Source: Streptomyces caelestis
GTDB lineage: Bacteria > Actinomycetota > Actinomycetes > Streptomycetales > Streptomycetaceae
DNA length: 64,000 bases
Direction: 5' to 3'
Assembly (NCBI RefSeq): GCF_014205255.1
Contig: NZ_JACHNE010000001.1
Location: 496,001 to 560,000, forward strand
Shown here: positions 36,783 through 45,374 of the stretch, piece after piece
Layout: each line of letters begins with the position of its first letter
Numbering within the stretch: the stretch's first letter is position 1
Notes under the pieces: generated by a model
Databases searched by the model: none
What the model was told of the DNA's origin: nothing
Seen by the model: only the letters and a program-made list of their open reading frames with translations
Translations under genes and position numbers: made by a program

Positions 36783-37316
36783 GTGGGAGCGGCCGGGCGG
36801 CCGGACCGCTCCGCATCCGCGGCACAGGTGACCGGCGCCCGGCCGGTCGGGGGCGAACAGGAGGACGCCGCGGCGGCACGACGGAGGACACTCAGAGCCC
36901 TGACCGTGGCGGCCGCGGCATCCCTCCCCTCCGCCTCGACCGCCTGGAGCCGGCCGGTCCCACCGCAGCCCGAGGCCCGGGCACCGGCGGCGGCCGGGCC
37001 CGCGACGCGGTGGGCACCGGCCGGGGAGCTGCGTGGCGCGGACGGCGAGCGGGCCGTCGTCAGCCTGTGCGCGGGCAGCGGCACGCCGGTGATGGCGGTC
37101 TCGGCGCCCGCGACCTGCCACCGCCCCGGGACGTCCGTCCGGTACGCCTGTCTCACCTCCGATACCTGGACGGCGCGACGCGAGGGCGCGACGGTCGCCT
37201 CCGGGACGCTGCCCGGTTCACAGCCGTCCCCGGGCCCGGGGACGTACGGCGTCACCGCCACCGTGCACGTCCGTTCCGCGCCGGCCGGTGTGGACCCGGT
37301 GGGCGGTTCGGGCTGA
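36783..37316 (+). CDS. Hypothetical secreted protein
   Basis: A reading frame of up to 177 residues with nearly all G/C third positions, hence probably coding. A basic then hydrophobic stretch (RRRTLRALTVAAAASLPS) could be a signal peptide with a Pro/Ala-rich segment behind it. The exported part has three cysteines (SLCAGSG, ATCHRP, YACLTS). The start is uncertain: GTG at 36783 is the longest choice, and a GTG at 36828 is also possible. No family recognised. The following small gene also encodes a Cys-containing product and may be its partner or a shifted continuation. Confidence 0.45.
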   Translation: MGAAGRPDRSASAAQVTGARPVGGEQEDAAAARRRTLRALTVAAAASLPSASTAWSRPVPPQPEARAPAAAGPATRWAPAGELRGADGERAVVSLCAGSGTPVMAVSAPATCHRPGTSVRYACLTSDTWTARREGATVASGTLPGSQPSPGPGTYGVTATVHVRSAPAGVDPVGGSG

Positions 37317-37335
37317 TCGGCGAGAGGCGACGGGG

Positions 37336-37581
37336 ATGCTGATCAGCGCGGCGGACGCCCGGTGTGTCGTCGACAGCCACACGTCGAAGGCCCGGCTGAC
37401 GCACTCCGCGGACTGCGCCCTCACCGACCTCCAGCCGGGGCGTCCGGCGATCGTGGGCGTGCGGGTCACACTGACGTCGGCCTGCTCGATGGTGGTCTCG
37501 AAGCTGGGCTACTGGATACCGCACGGGCAGGCGCTGTACACCGGCGGCCCGGTGGAGGGGCCCACGGTCGGCTGCGACTGA
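37336..37581 (+). CDS. Small hypothetical protein with cysteine pairs
   Basis: An 81-residue reading frame from an ATG preceded by GAGAGG; third codon positions are almost all G or C, so it is very likely translated. It has four cysteines (ARCVVD, ADCALT, SACSMV, VGCD) and hydrophobic valine-rich strands, giving the look of an exported disulfide protein, but no signal peptide is visible. It follows the preceding reading frame after 19 bases. It may be the in-frame end of that gene separated by a frameshift, or an independent gene. No family recognised. Confidence 0.5.
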   Translation: MLISAADARCVVDSHTSKARLTHSADCALTDLQPGRPAIVGVRVTLTSACSMVVSKLGYWIPHGQALYTGGPVEGPTVGCD

Positions 37582-37584
37582 CCG

Positions 37585-38121
37585 TCAGCCGCGTTCGACC
37601 AGGTCCAGCGCCCGTCCCCAGCCGAACTCCGGCCGCCCGCCGTCCGCGTCGGGCTCTCCGGTGTAGGGCTGCCCGAACCGCACGCCCATCCCCCGCAGCC
37701 GTTCGAGACTGTCCCGGTAGGCGGGGTGGGAGGCCAGCGCGTCGGCCACGCACGGCAGGACGGCGATCGGCACACCGAGCCCCGCCGCCTCGCACAGGGT
37801 GCCCAGGGCGAGGGTGTCGGCGACGCCGGCCGCCCACTTGTTGACGGTGTTGAAGGTGGCGGGCGCGACGACGACGGCGTCCGGCGCCGGGAACGGGCGC
37901 GGCTCGCCCGGGGCGCGCCAGGCGGACCGGATGGGGCGGCCCGTCTGGGCCTCGACGGCCGCGGTGTCGAAGAAGCCGTTCATGGCGACGGGCGTCGCGA
38001 TGACGCCGACCTCCCCATCACGCTCCTGCGCGGCGGTGATCAGTTTGCTGACGTCCGCGGCGATACCGGCGGCGCAGACGACGACGTAGAGGAAGGGCTT
38101 GCGGGCGGCCTGTTCGGTCAT
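37585..38121 (-). CDS. Flavoprotein, phosphopantothenoylcysteine-decarboxylase-like
   Basis: A 178-residue flavoprotein of the HFCD family. The FMN-binding signature PATFNTVNKWAAGVADTLA is clear at about residues 86-104, and YVVVCAAGIAADVSK is the opening strand-turn-helix. Members decarboxylate cysteine residues or act as FMN carriers (LanD, CoaC, EpiD, UbiX-like). Isolated Streptomyces copies have unknown substrates. It does not adjoin a lantibiotic precursor or coaB. Its stop lies three bases from that of the convergent small gene. Confidence 0.85.
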   Translation of the reverse strand: MTEQAARKPFLYVVVCAAGIAADVSKLITAAQERDGEVGVIATPVAMNGFFDTAAVEAQTGRPIRSAWRAPGEPRPFPAPDAVVVAPATFNTVNKWAAGVADTLALGTLCEAAGLGVPIAVLPCVADALASHPAYRDSLERLRGMGVRFGQPYTGEPDADGGRPEFGWGRALDLVERG

Positions 38122-38149
38122 CCCGGAAACCCTAGCGACCGTGCCGGGC

Positions 38150-38608
38150 TCACCGGAGGGGGAACGTGGCTCCGCGCTCCCGCTCCGGCCGCGGGCCGCG
38201 GATGCGGCGCTCCCGCTCCTCGATCGGTACGTCGTTGATGCTCGCCTCGCGGCGGGTCATCAGGCCGTGCTCGTCGAACTCCCACAGTTCGTTGCCGTAG
38301 GAGCGCCACCACCGGCCGTCGGTGTCGCGGCACTCGTACTGGAAGCGGACGGCGATGCGGTTGCCGTCGAAGGCCCACAGGTCCTTGCGCAGCGCGTACT
38401 CCTGCTCGCGCTCCCACTTCCGGGTCAGGAACTCGGCGATCTCGGCGCGGCCGGTGACGAAGGTGTCGCGGTTGCGCCAGACGGAGTCCTCCGAGTAGGC
38501 GAGGGCGACCTTGTGCGGATCGCGGGTGTTCCAGGCGTCCTCGGCGGCCTGCACCTTCTGCGCGGCGGTGTCCCGGGTGAACGGCGGCAGCGGCGGGCGG
38601 TCGGTCAT
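38150..38608 (-). CDS. NTF2-like protein, DUF1348
   Basis: A 152-residue protein of the DUF1348 family, which has the cone-shaped NTF2/SnoaL fold. [20 protein letters not shown] opens the fold, and [16 protein letters not shown] and [14 protein letters not shown] are the typical later strands. Function is unknown; the fold is used for small-molecule binding or isomerase activity. A GGGAGG ribosome site precedes the ATG. It is divergent from a TetR regulator, with two identical operators in between, so it is almost certainly that regulator's target. Confidence 0.88.
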   Translation of the reverse strand: MTDRPPLPPFTRDTAAQKVQAAEDAWNTRDPHKVALAYSEDSVWRNRDTFVTGRAEIAEFLTRKWEREQEYALRKDLWAFDGNRIAVRFQYECRDTDGRWWRSYGNELWEFDEHGLMTRREASINDVPIEERERRIRGPRPERERGATFPLR

Positions 38609-38629
38609 GGGGCCTCCCTGATCTACAGG

Positions 38630-38681
38630 GAGAACGAGCGTTCTCCACAGCGGCTGCTACGGTAGGAGAACGCTCGTTCTC
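38630..38681. promoter_or_regulatory. Paired TetR operators
   Basis: GAGAACGAGCGTTCTC (38630-38645) and GAGAACGCTCGTTCTC (38666-38681) are each 7-bp inverted repeats and are exact reverse complements of one another, with centres 36 bp apart. They fill the gap between the divergent TetR and DUF1348 genes. This is the expected operator of the TetR protein, used to repress both genes. Confidence 0.85.
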
Positions 38682-38701
38682 GCGTCAAGGAGTGGTCGGA
38701 C

Positions 38702-39253
38702 ATGGACAGCGCATCGGCCCGCGAGCGGGCGCTGGACGCCGCCGAGGAGCTGTTCTACGGGCGAGGCGTGCAGTCCGTCGGCATGGACGACGTCCGCGGT
38801 ACGTCCGGGGTCTCACTCAAGCGGCTCTACCAGCTGTTCCCGGCGAAGGAGCAGCTGGTGGAGGCGTATCTGGAGCGGCGTGACGCGCGCTGGCGCGGGC
38901 AGCTGGCCGAGTACGTCGAGCGGTACGGGGAGCCGCGGGAGCGGATCCTGGCCGTGTTCGACTGGCTGGGCCGGTGGTTCGGCGAGCCGGGGTTCCGGGG
39001 CTGTGCGTGGATCAACGCGTACGGGGAGCTCGGCGCGACGTCCGCGCGCGTGGCCGGTCAGGTGCGCGCACACAAGCGGGCTTTCCGGGACTACCTCGCC
39101 TCACTCGTCGACGCGGCGGGGCTGCCCGGCGCGTTGGCCGGGCAGTTGTTCCTGCTCGCCGAGGGTGCCATGGTCACGGCGGGTGTCACCAGGAGCGCCG
39201 AGCCCGCGGCCGAGGCGCGGGAGGCGGCCCGGCTGCTCCTGGGCGCCGGGTGA
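38702..39253 (+). CDS. TetR-family repressor
   Basis: A 183-residue TetR-type regulator. The N-terminal helix-turn-helix is SARERALDAAEELFYGRGVQ followed by GVSLKRLYQLFPAKEQLVEA; the rest is the ligand-binding helical domain (TetR_C, with RGCAWINAYGEL). An AAGGAG site precedes the ATG. It is divergent from the DUF1348 gene with two matching palindromes between them, so autoregulation and control of the neighbour are very likely. Such regulators usually respond to small hydrophobic compounds or aldehydes. Confidence 0.93.
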   Translation: MDSASARERALDAAEELFYGRGVQSVGMDDVRGTSGVSLKRLYQLFPAKEQLVEAYLERRDARWRGQLAEYVERYGEPRERILAVFDWLGRWFGEPGFRGCAWINAYGELGATSARVAGQVRAHKRAFRDYLASLVDAAGLPGALAGQLFLLAEGAMVTAGVTRSAEPAAEAREAARLLLGAG

Positions 39254-39272
39254 GGGACTGATGTGCCAGGCG

Positions 39273-39473
39273 TCAGCTCACCGCCTCCGGCACGGTGATG
39301 GCGCTCACCGGGCAGGCCCGGGCCGCCTCCCGTACCAGCGGACTGCCGCCGCCGTCCTCCTGGCCGGGCAGCAGGGCGCCGTAGCCGTCGTCGTCCTGGG
39401 TGAACACGTCCGGGGCGGTCAGGGCGCACTGGCCCGCACCGATGCAGACGTCCTTGTCGATGTCGATGTGCAT
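39273..39473 (-). CDS. Ferredoxin, 3Fe-4S type
   Basis: A 66-residue ferredoxin. Three cysteines occur in CIGAGQC (about residues 10 and 16) and in RACPVSAI near the end; a fourth that would make a 4Fe-4S cluster is absent, as in P450-linked 3Fe-4S ferredoxins. It follows the P450 gene by 13 bases on the same strand and is its expected electron donor, passing electrons from an unlinked ferredoxin reductase. Confidence 0.93.
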   Translation of the reverse strand: MHIDIDKDVCIGAGQCALTAPDVFTQDDDGYGALLPGQEDGGGSPLVREAARACPVSAITVPEAVS

Positions 39474-39486
39474 GTGCGGAAGTCTC

Positions 39487-40683
39487 TTACCAGGTCACGG
39501 GGAGTTCCAGCATCCCCTGGATCGTGTCGCCCGGCTTGAAGGGGATCTCCTCGGCGGGAGCGGCCAGGCGCAGGCCGGGCAGCCGGTCGAAGAGGGTGTG
39601 CAGGGCGATCTCCAGTTCGGCGCGGGCGAGGTTCTGGCCGAGGCACTGGTGGATGCCGAAGCCGAACGCGACATGGTGCCGGGCGGGGCGGTTCCAGTCG
39701 AGCGTGTCCGGGTCGGGGTAGACCGTCTCGTCGCGGTTGATGACGGAGGTCGCGAAGACCACGCCGTCACCCTTGCGGATCGTCGTCCCGGCCACCTCGA
39801 TGTCCTCGACGGCCAGACGCAGCAGGCCGTCGGCGATCGACAGCGTCCGCATCAGCTCCTCGACCGCGGCCGGCAGCAACCCCGGGTCGGCGCGCAACTC
39901 GGCGAGCCGCTCGGGGTGCTGGAGCAGGGTGTAGGTGCCGAGCGAGATCATGTTGGCGGTCGTCTCGTGGCCCGCGACCAGCAGGATGAGGGCCAGGGCG
40001 GTCAGTCCCTCGCGGTCGAGCGCGCCGTCGCGCAGCTGCCGGTGGACCAGGTCGTCGAGCAGGCCGGTGCCGGGGTCCTGCCGCTTGCGGTCGACCAGCT
40101 CGCCGAAGTACGCCTCCAGCCGGTCGCGGGCGTCCTCGACGTCGGCGGTCTCCGGGCCGCGCAGCAGGCGTCGTGACTGTCTCTCGAAGAAGTCGTGGTC
40201 GGCGTACGGGACACCGAGCAGGGCGCAGATCACCATGGACGGCACGGGCAGCGCGAAGGCGCTCACCAGGTCCGCGGGCGGGCCCTGGACGATCATCGCG
40301 TCGAGCCGTTCGTCCACGATCCGCTGGATGCGTGGCCGGAGTTCGACCGCCCGTTTGAGGGTGAAGTCGCCGACGACCATCCGCCGCTGGGTGCGGTGTT
40401 CGGGGTCGTCGACGCCGAGGAGGGCTGTTCTGCGGTTCTTGATCCCGGCGAACCGCCGGGTCGGGGCGGGGAAGCCGGGACGGCTGCGGTTGGAGGACAG
40501 GCGCGGGTCGGCGAGCAGTGCGCGGGCGGCCGCGTGCCCGCTCACCAGCCACGCCTCACGGCCGTCGAAGAGGGTGATGCGAGTCAGGGGGCGCTCGCTG
40601 CGCAGCGGATCGTAGGCGGCGGGCGGCTGGTAGGGGCAGGTCCGGCTCTGGGGGAAGGCGACGGGTGCGGTCGTTTCCGTCAT
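39487..40683 (-). CDS. Cytochrome P450, CYP105-like
   Basis: A 398-residue bacterial P450. The heme-binding loop FGFGIHQCLGQNLARAELE carries the cysteine ligand; the I-helix LILLVAGHETTANM carries the oxygen-activating Glu/Thr pair; the ExxR motif lies in EELMRTL. ATG at 40683 is the start, preceded by GCGAGG. With its own ferredoxin downstream it forms a working two-gene set; CYP105 members usually oxidise xenobiotics or macrolides, so no substrate is suggested here. Confidence 0.92.
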   Translation of the reverse strand: MTETTAPVAFPQSRTCPYQPPAAYDPLRSERPLTRITLFDGREAWLVSGHAAARALLADPRLSSNRSRPGFPAPTRRFAGIKNRRTALLGVDDPEHRTQRRMVVGDFTLKRAVELRPRIQRIVDERLDAMIVQGPPADLVSAFALPVPSMVICALLGVPYADHDFFERQSRRLLRGPETADVEDARDRLEAYFGELVDRKRQDPGTGLLDDLVHRQLRDGALDREGLTALALILLVAGHETTANMISLGTYTLLQHPERLAELRADPGLLPAAVEELMRTLSIADGLLRLAVEDIEVAGTTIRKGDGVVFATSVINRDETVYPDPDTLDWNRPARHHVAFGFGIHQCLGQNLARAELEIALHTLFDRLPGLRLAAPAEEIPFKPGDTIQGMLELPVTW

Positions 40684-41032
40684 GGAGACCTCGCAGACGA
40701 AGTGTGCGTCGTGCCGACCCCCATGAGATGCCCAGGGCATCTAATGGGGCGACGCGAAGTTCGGCCAGATCGGTGGCGGCGGCAACTCGGCTGAGGAATG
40801 CCGTCTTCCAGTTCGAACTCCGGTGTGCGTGGGAGGGGTTGGAGAGCTGGGCCCGTGCCGGGAGCGGAGGCGCGTCGGGCCGGATCGAAAACCGGTTGCC
40901 GGTGGGACGGAACGGGGCCCAGGATCCGGTCATGCCTCCGTTCGCCGTCCTTGCGCCGCTGTCCGCCGCCGCTTCCGCCGCGCGCCGACAGCAGCGGTCC
41001 GGCCGCCGTGGAGGGCCGACGCCGCCGCGGTC

Positions 41033-41665
41033 ATGACGGCCGCGCTCATCGCGGGGCTGCTCGCCGGGTACGGCGTCGCCGTCCCCGTCGGCGCGGTCGG
41101 GACGTACCTGGTCTCCCTCACTGCCCGCACGTCCCTGCGCACCGGTGTCTGCGCCGCGCCCGGCGTCTCCACCGCCGACGGGCTGTACGCCCTCGCGGCC
41201 ACGCTCGGGGGCACGGCCCTGGCCGGCGCGCTGCGGCCGGTGCTCGGCACGCTGCGGTGGGTCTGTGTCCTGGTGCTGCTCGCGCTGGCGGCGTGGAGCG
41301 CGGTCACCGCCGTGCGCGAGTACCGCGGCCACCGGCTCGCCACGCGGACGGCTCCCGCTCCCCCGGGTCCCGCGCGGGCCTACCTGGGGCTGCTCGGCAT
41401 CACCCTGCTCAACCCCACCACCGTGATCTACTTCGCGGCACTCGTGCTCGGCTCGCACGCGACGGGCCCGGCCGGCCCGCTGGAGCAGGGCGTCTTCGTG
41501 CTCGCCGCCTTCGCCGCGTCCGCGAGCTGGCAGGTGCTGCTCGCCGGGAGCGGAGCCCTGCCGGGGCGGGCGCTGACCGGCCACCGGGGCCGGCTGGTGA
41601 CGGCGCTGGTGGCGGGCGGGGTGATGACGGTGCTGGCCGTGCGGATGGCGGTGGCGTTGGGGTGA
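41033..41665 (+). CDS. LysE/RhtB-type exporter
   Basis: A 210-residue membrane protein with about six hydrophobic helices of the LysE superfamily, which exports amino acids. The first helix AALIAGLLAGYGVAVPVGAVG and the loop LGLLGITLLNPTTVIYFAAL with its NP(T) motif are characteristic. The ATG at 41033 is chosen because earlier in-frame sequence is Arg-rich and unlike the family; it lacks a good ribosome site. The substrate is unknown. It stands alone, 350 bases from the P450 start on the opposite strand. Confidence 0.85.
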   Translation: MTAALIAGLLAGYGVAVPVGAVGTYLVSLTARTSLRTGVCAAPGVSTADGLYALAATLGGTALAGALRPVLGTLRWVCVLVLLALAAWSAVTAVREYRGHRLATRTAPAPPGPARAYLGLLGITLLNPTTVIYFAALVLGSHATGPAGPLEQGVFVLAAFAASASWQVLLAGSGALPGRALTGHRGRLVTALVAGGVMTVLAVRMAVALG

Positions 41666-41781
41666 GCGCGACCGGCCGGTGGGCGTCCGGCCGGGATATG
41701 TCGCGGTGCGGATGATTCGCGGGCGTAGCGGTGTTGAAAGCCGGTGCCAGTCAGCCGTGAAGCGACGATGGGACGGATGTC

Positions 41782-42231
41782 ATGCCTCTCGAGGGCGAGT
41801 ACGAACCCAGCCCGACACAGTGGGTGCGCAAGCAGGTGGAACTGTACGAGAGCTCCGGCGGCACGGAGGGGACGACCCTGCAGGGCTCCAAGATGCCGGT
41901 GGTCGTCCTCACCTCACGGGGTGCCAGGAGCGGCAAGCTGCGCAAGTCACCGGTGATGCGGGTGGAGCACGAGGGGCGTTACGCCGCGGTCGCCTCTCTC
42001 GGGGGCGCACCCAAGCACCCGGTCTGGTACTTCAACATCAAGGCCGATCCGCACGTGGAGCTCCAGGACGGTCCGGTGAAGCAGGACATGATCGCCCGTG
42101 AGGTCACGGGCCAGGAGAAGGCCGAGTGGTGGGAACGCGCCGTCGCGGCGTATCCGGCGTACGCCGACTACCAGAAGAAGACGGACCGGGAGATACCGGT
42201 GTTCGTGCTGGAGCCGGTTGACGGCGGGTGA
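41782..42231 (+). CDS. F420-dependent oxidoreductase of the DDN family
   Basis: A 149-residue protein of the deazaflavin-dependent nitroreductase (DDN/FDOR-A) family. Signature pieces are [35 protein letters not shown] and [17 protein letters not shown]. These enzymes use F420H2 from the cell to reduce quinones or activated double bonds. The gene lies alone between the LysE gene and a strong bidirectional stem-loop. F420 dependence is inferred from family. Confidence 0.93.
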   Translation: MPLEGEYEPSPTQWVRKQVELYESSGGTEGTTLQGSKMPVVVLTSRGARSGKLRKSPVMRVEHEGRYAAVASLGGAPKHPVWYFNIKADPHVELQDGPVKQDMIAREVTGQEKAEWWERAVAAYPAYADYQKKTDREIPVFVLEPVDGG

Positions 42232-42250
42232 GTCACCGGGTGCCGGAGAA

Positions 42251-42278
42251 GCCGACCACCCTGTCCGGGGTGGTCGGC
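42251..42278. terminator. Bidirectional terminator
   Basis: GCCGACCACCC and GGGTGGTCGGC form a perfect 11-bp stem with a TGTCCG loop, followed by GAAAAAC. It lies between two convergent genes and should end transcription from both. Confidence 0.8.
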
Positions 42279-42330
42279 GAAAAACTTCTCCGGGTGCCGC
42301 ATGAACCGTCCGCGACGGGGCACGCGTGGG

Positions 42331-43290
42331 TCAGGCCCCGCCGCGTTCCCCCGTCGCGGCGGGGCTTTCTGCTGCCTCCCGCGCGCGACGGTCGGTGACG
42401 TCGAGGAAGATCTGGTCGGCCTCGGGGACCGTTCGGGCGATGGAGCGCTTGATGCGGACGGCGACGTCCTCGACGCGCTCGCTGTCCAGGCCGGGCACGA
42501 GGTCGACGCGGGCGGCCACGAGGGCCGAGTCGAGGCCCGTCTTCATGGTGAACAGGGCCTCCACACTGTCGATCTCGGGCTGTGCCCGCAGCAACTCCCG
42601 GATCCGCCCGCTCGCCTCCCGGTCGGCCGCCTCGCCGATCAGCTGGTCGCGGGCGTCACGGCCCAGCCGGTAGGCGACGTAGACCAGCAGCGCGCCGATC
42701 GCCAGGGAGGCGGACGCCTCCCACACCACCTGGCCCGTGACCATGTGCAGCGCCATACCGGCGATGGCCAGCGTGACGCCGAGCACCGCGGTGCCGTCCT
42801 CGGCGACGACCGTGCGCAGGGCGGGGTCGCGCAGCCCGGTGACCGTGCCGCCCTGCCGACGCACCTGGTACAGCGCCCGCAGCAGAGAGGCGCCCTCCGC
42901 GAGGAGGGCGATTCCGAGCACGATCAGACCGGCGACATAGCCGCCGAGTTTCTCCTCCCCTCCACTCACCAGGGCCTCGACGCCCTGGAAGAACGAGAAG
43001 CACCCGCCCATCACGAAGATCCCGACGGCCGCGAGGAGCGACCAGAAGAACCGCTCCTTGCCGTAGCCAAAGGGGTGACGCCGGTCGGCGGGGCGGCGGC
43101 TGCGGCGCAGTGCCGCCAGCAAGAACACCTCGTTCAGGCTGTCGGCCACCGAGTGGGCCGCCTCCGACAGCAGTGCCGGGGAGCCCGCGGCCAGGCCGCC
43201 GACCGCCTTGGCCACCGCGATCACGAGATTGGCAGCGAGCGCCACCAGCACGGTGACGCGTGTCCTCCGATCAGTTCCTTCTTCACTCAC
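42331..43290 (-). CDS. Cation diffusion facilitator
   Basis: A 319-residue CDF metal exporter. Six helices precede a cytoplasmic ferredoxin-like domain. LLSEAAHSVADSLNE in helix II holds the HxxxD metal site, and in helix V the typical pair is represented by EDGTAVLGV rather than HxxxD. The GTG at 43290 is the start (MSEEGTD). Substrate would be Zn, Fe, Mn or Co; the Glu-Asp variant of helix V makes Mn or Fe as likely as Zn. It ends near a strong terminator shared with the DDN-family gene. Confidence 0.88.
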   Translation of the reverse strand: MSEEGTDRRTRVTVLVALAANLVIAVAKAVGGLAAGSPALLSEAAHSVADSLNEVFLLAALRRSRRPADRRHPFGYGKERFFWSLLAAVGIFVMGGCFSFFQGVEALVSGGEEKLGGYVAGLIVLGIALLAEGASLLRALYQVRRQGGTVTGLRDPALRTVVAEDGTAVLGVTLAIAGMALHMVTGQVVWEASASLAIGALLVYVAYRLGRDARDQLIGEAADREASGRIRELLRAQPEIDSVEALFTMKTGLDSALVAARVDLVPGLDSERVEDVAVRIKRSIARTVPEADQIFLDVTDRRAREAAESPAATGERGGA

Positions 43291-43411
43291 CCACGCCGAT
43301 TGCCCCAGTCGGCGGTGCTCACACCGTGCCGTCGGCGGAAAAAGGGGAACGCGTTCACCAGGGCACACGCACGACAGGCAGGCCGCACCCAGGCCGAAGG
43401 AGGTCATCCAC

Positions 43412-44428
43412 ATGAGCCGCGACGACGGCAACAGCGCCTACGGAAGGAGGGCGTTCAAACGGTCCAAGGCGCATTTCACGGACCGGATCACCGCCGAAGG
43501 CCGGGACGGCTGGCCGGTGGAGGCCGGACGCTACCGTCTGGTCGTCAGCCGCGCCTGCCCATGGGCGAGCCGGTCGCTGGTCTCCCGGCGGCTGCTCGGC
43601 CTGGAGGACGCGCTGTCCCTGGCCGTCGCCGACCCGATCCAGGACGACCGCAGCTGGCGCTTCACGCTGGATGAGGACGGCCGCGACCCGGTCCTCGGCA
43701 TCCGCTACCTCAGCGAGGCCTACGACCGGCGGGAGAGCGACTACCCCGGCGGTGTCAGCGTGCCGGCGATGGTGGACGTGCCCAGCGGGAAGCTGGTCAC
43801 CAACGACTACCAGCAGCTGACGCTCGACCTCGCGACCGAATGGACGGCCCTGCACCGGGAGGGCGCGCCCGATCTGTACCCGCAGAAGCTGCGCGACGAG
43901 ATCGACGAGGTGATGGCGGACGTCTACGAGGACGTCAACAACGGCGTGTACCGGGCGGGTTTCGCCACCGAGCAGGAGGAGTACGAGGCCGCCTGCGCGG
44001 GTGTGTTCCGGCGGCTGGAGCTGCTCGCGGACCGGCTGGAACGGCAGCGGTACCTCGTCGGCGACACCATCACCGAGGCGGACATCCGGCTGTTCACCAC
44101 GCTGGTCCGCTTCGACGCGGTCTACCACGGCCACTTCAAGTGCAACCGCTGGAAGCTGACGGAGAACCGGGTGCTGTGGGGGTACGTCCGGGACCTCTAC
44201 CAGACGCCCGGCTTCGGCGACACCGTCGACTTCGACCACATCAAGCGCCACTACTACCAGGTGCACACAGGCATCAACCCGACCCGCGTCGTGCCGCTCG
44301 GCCCGGACCTGTCCGGCTGGCTGACCCCGCACCACCGCGAGGAACTGGCCGGCCGGCCGTTCGGCGACGGCACGCCGCCCGGGCCGGTCCGCGCCGATGA
44401 GCGGATCCCGGCCTCGGGTACACCCTGA
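43412..44428 (+). CDS. Glutathionyl-hydroquinone reductase-type GST
   Basis: A 338-residue member of the ECM4/Xi-class glutathione transferases. SRACPWASR holds the catalytic Cys; the later helical domain reads TEADIRLFTTLVRFDAVYHGHFKCNR, the family signature. In Streptomyces the thiol is probably mycothiol, so the role would be mycothiolyl-hydroquinone reduction or detoxification. AAGGAGG gives a strong ribosome site. The short DUF4235 gene follows after 38 bases and probably shares its transcript. Confidence 0.92.
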   Translation: MSRDDGNSAYGRRAFKRSKAHFTDRITAEGRDGWPVEAGRYRLVVSRACPWASRSLVSRRLLGLEDALSLAVADPIQDDRSWRFTLDEDGRDPVLGIRYLSEAYDRRESDYPGGVSVPAMVDVPSGKLVTNDYQQLTLDLATEWTALHREGAPDLYPQKLRDEIDEVMADVYEDVNNGVYRAGFATEQEEYEAACAGVFRRLELLADRLERQRYLVGDTITEADIRLFTTLVRFDAVYHGHFKCNRWKLTENRVLWGYVRDLYQTPGFGDTVDFDHIKRHYYQVHTGINPTRVVPLGPDLSGWLTPHHREELAGRPFGDGTPPGPVRADERIPASGTP

Positions 44429-44466
44429 CCACTTCCACCCATCCCTGACCGAACAAGGAGATTCAC

Positions 44467-44763
44467 GTGGCCAAGAAGAAGAAGCTTCCCTTCGCCTACC
44501 AGCCCCTCGGGTTCGTGCTGGGCTGGTCGGGCGGCTGGCTGGCCGGGCTGGCCTTCCGCAAGACGTGGATGGCGATCCGAAACGAGGAGGACGCGCCCGA
44601 CGCGCTGGACAAGGACCGCGGCTGGGGGGAGATCCTGCTGGCCGCCGCGGTCCAGGGCGCCATCTTCGCCGTGGTGCGCAGCGCCGTGGACCGCGCGGGC
44701 GCCAAGGCCATCGAGCGTTCCACCGGCACGTGGCCGGCCGGGGAGAAGGGCGGCCGCGACTGA
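44467..44763 (+). CDS. DUF4235 membrane protein
   Basis: A 98-residue protein of the DUF4235 family, with two hydrophobic helices (PLGFVLGWSGGWLAGLAF and EILLAAAVQGAIFAVV). GTG start with AAGGAG in front. These are small actinobacterial membrane proteins of unknown function, often next to stress genes. A very strong stem-loop follows. Confidence 0.88.
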   Translation: MAKKKKLPFAYQPLGFVLGWSGGWLAGLAFRKTWMAIRNEEDAPDALDKDRGWGEILLAAAVQGAIFAVVRSAVDRAGAKAIERSTGTWPAGEKGGRD

Positions 44764-44771
44764 GAACGACG

Positions 44772-44806
44772 CGGCCCCGCCCCGCCGGTGCGGCGGGGCG
44801 GGGCCG
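44772..44806 (+). terminator. Strong stem-loop terminator
   Basis: CGGCCCCGCCCCGCCG and CGGCGGGGCGGGGCCG form a perfect 16-bp stem with a GTG loop, nine bases after the DUF4235 stop. It is the longest stem in this part of the window. Confidence 0.85.
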
Positions 44807-44903
44807 GCCTGTGTGTTGGGGGGCCGCCGCCCCCACATAGGTGTTGGTCGTGCCCGCACGGAGATCGCGGGAGCGCCACCGGAAACCGGCCCGCCGTCTC
44901 CGG

Positions 44904-45296
44904 TCAGCCCTGTTTGGGCGCGGTCGGCGGGGTGCGGCGCACGACGAAGGAGTGGCCTGCCGGGTCGGCGTAGCCGCGCTCCTCCAGGGGTCCCGAGGCC
45001 TCCTTGGCCTCCAGGGGGCGGCCGCCGAGGGAGATGATCCGGCGTTCCACGGCGTCGAGGTCGTCCACCACGAACTCCAGGTGGGCCTGGAGGGAGTTCT
45101 CGGGGCGGGGCCAGCTGGGCGGTGTCGCGTTGACGTCCCGGCGCAGGGCGACGCGGAAGCCGTCCGCGCCCTTGATCTCCACCCGGTTGGCCGTCGCGTC
45201 CGACTCCTCCCCCTCCAGCAGTTCCTTGTAGAACACGGCGAGCTTCTCGGGCTCGGCACAGTCGAGCACCAGAACACCCGCTTTCACCAGTGCCAT
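44904..45296 (-). CDS. VOC-family protein (glyoxalase/dioxygenase fold)
   Basis: A 130-residue protein of the vicinal oxygen chelate superfamily with two beta-alpha-beta-beta-beta units. VLVLDCAEPEKLAVFYKELL opens the fold and HLEFVVDDLDAVERRIISLG carries the metal-binding His region; YADPAGHSFVV closes it. Single-domain forms of this kind are often resistance or general detoxification proteins. GGAGGAG precedes the ATG. Function is not specified by the sequence. Confidence 0.9.
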   Translation of the reverse strand: MALVKAGVLVLDCAEPEKLAVFYKELLEGEESDATANRVEIKGADGFRVALRRDVNATPPSWPRPENSLQAHLEFVVDDLDAVERRIISLGGRPLEAKEASGPLEERGYADPAGHSFVVRRTPPTAPKQG

Positions 45297-45374
45297 GTCT
45301 CCTCCGCAGGATTCCGGCCGCGGGGCGTCGCGCCCCGCGGCCCTGTACCTTGCGGTTATCCCCGTCCGGCCGAT

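Noticed and set aside
37585..38121. Lantibiotic decarboxylase (LanD)
   Set aside because: No precursor peptide, dehydratase or cyclase gene nearby; only a general HFCD flavoprotein.
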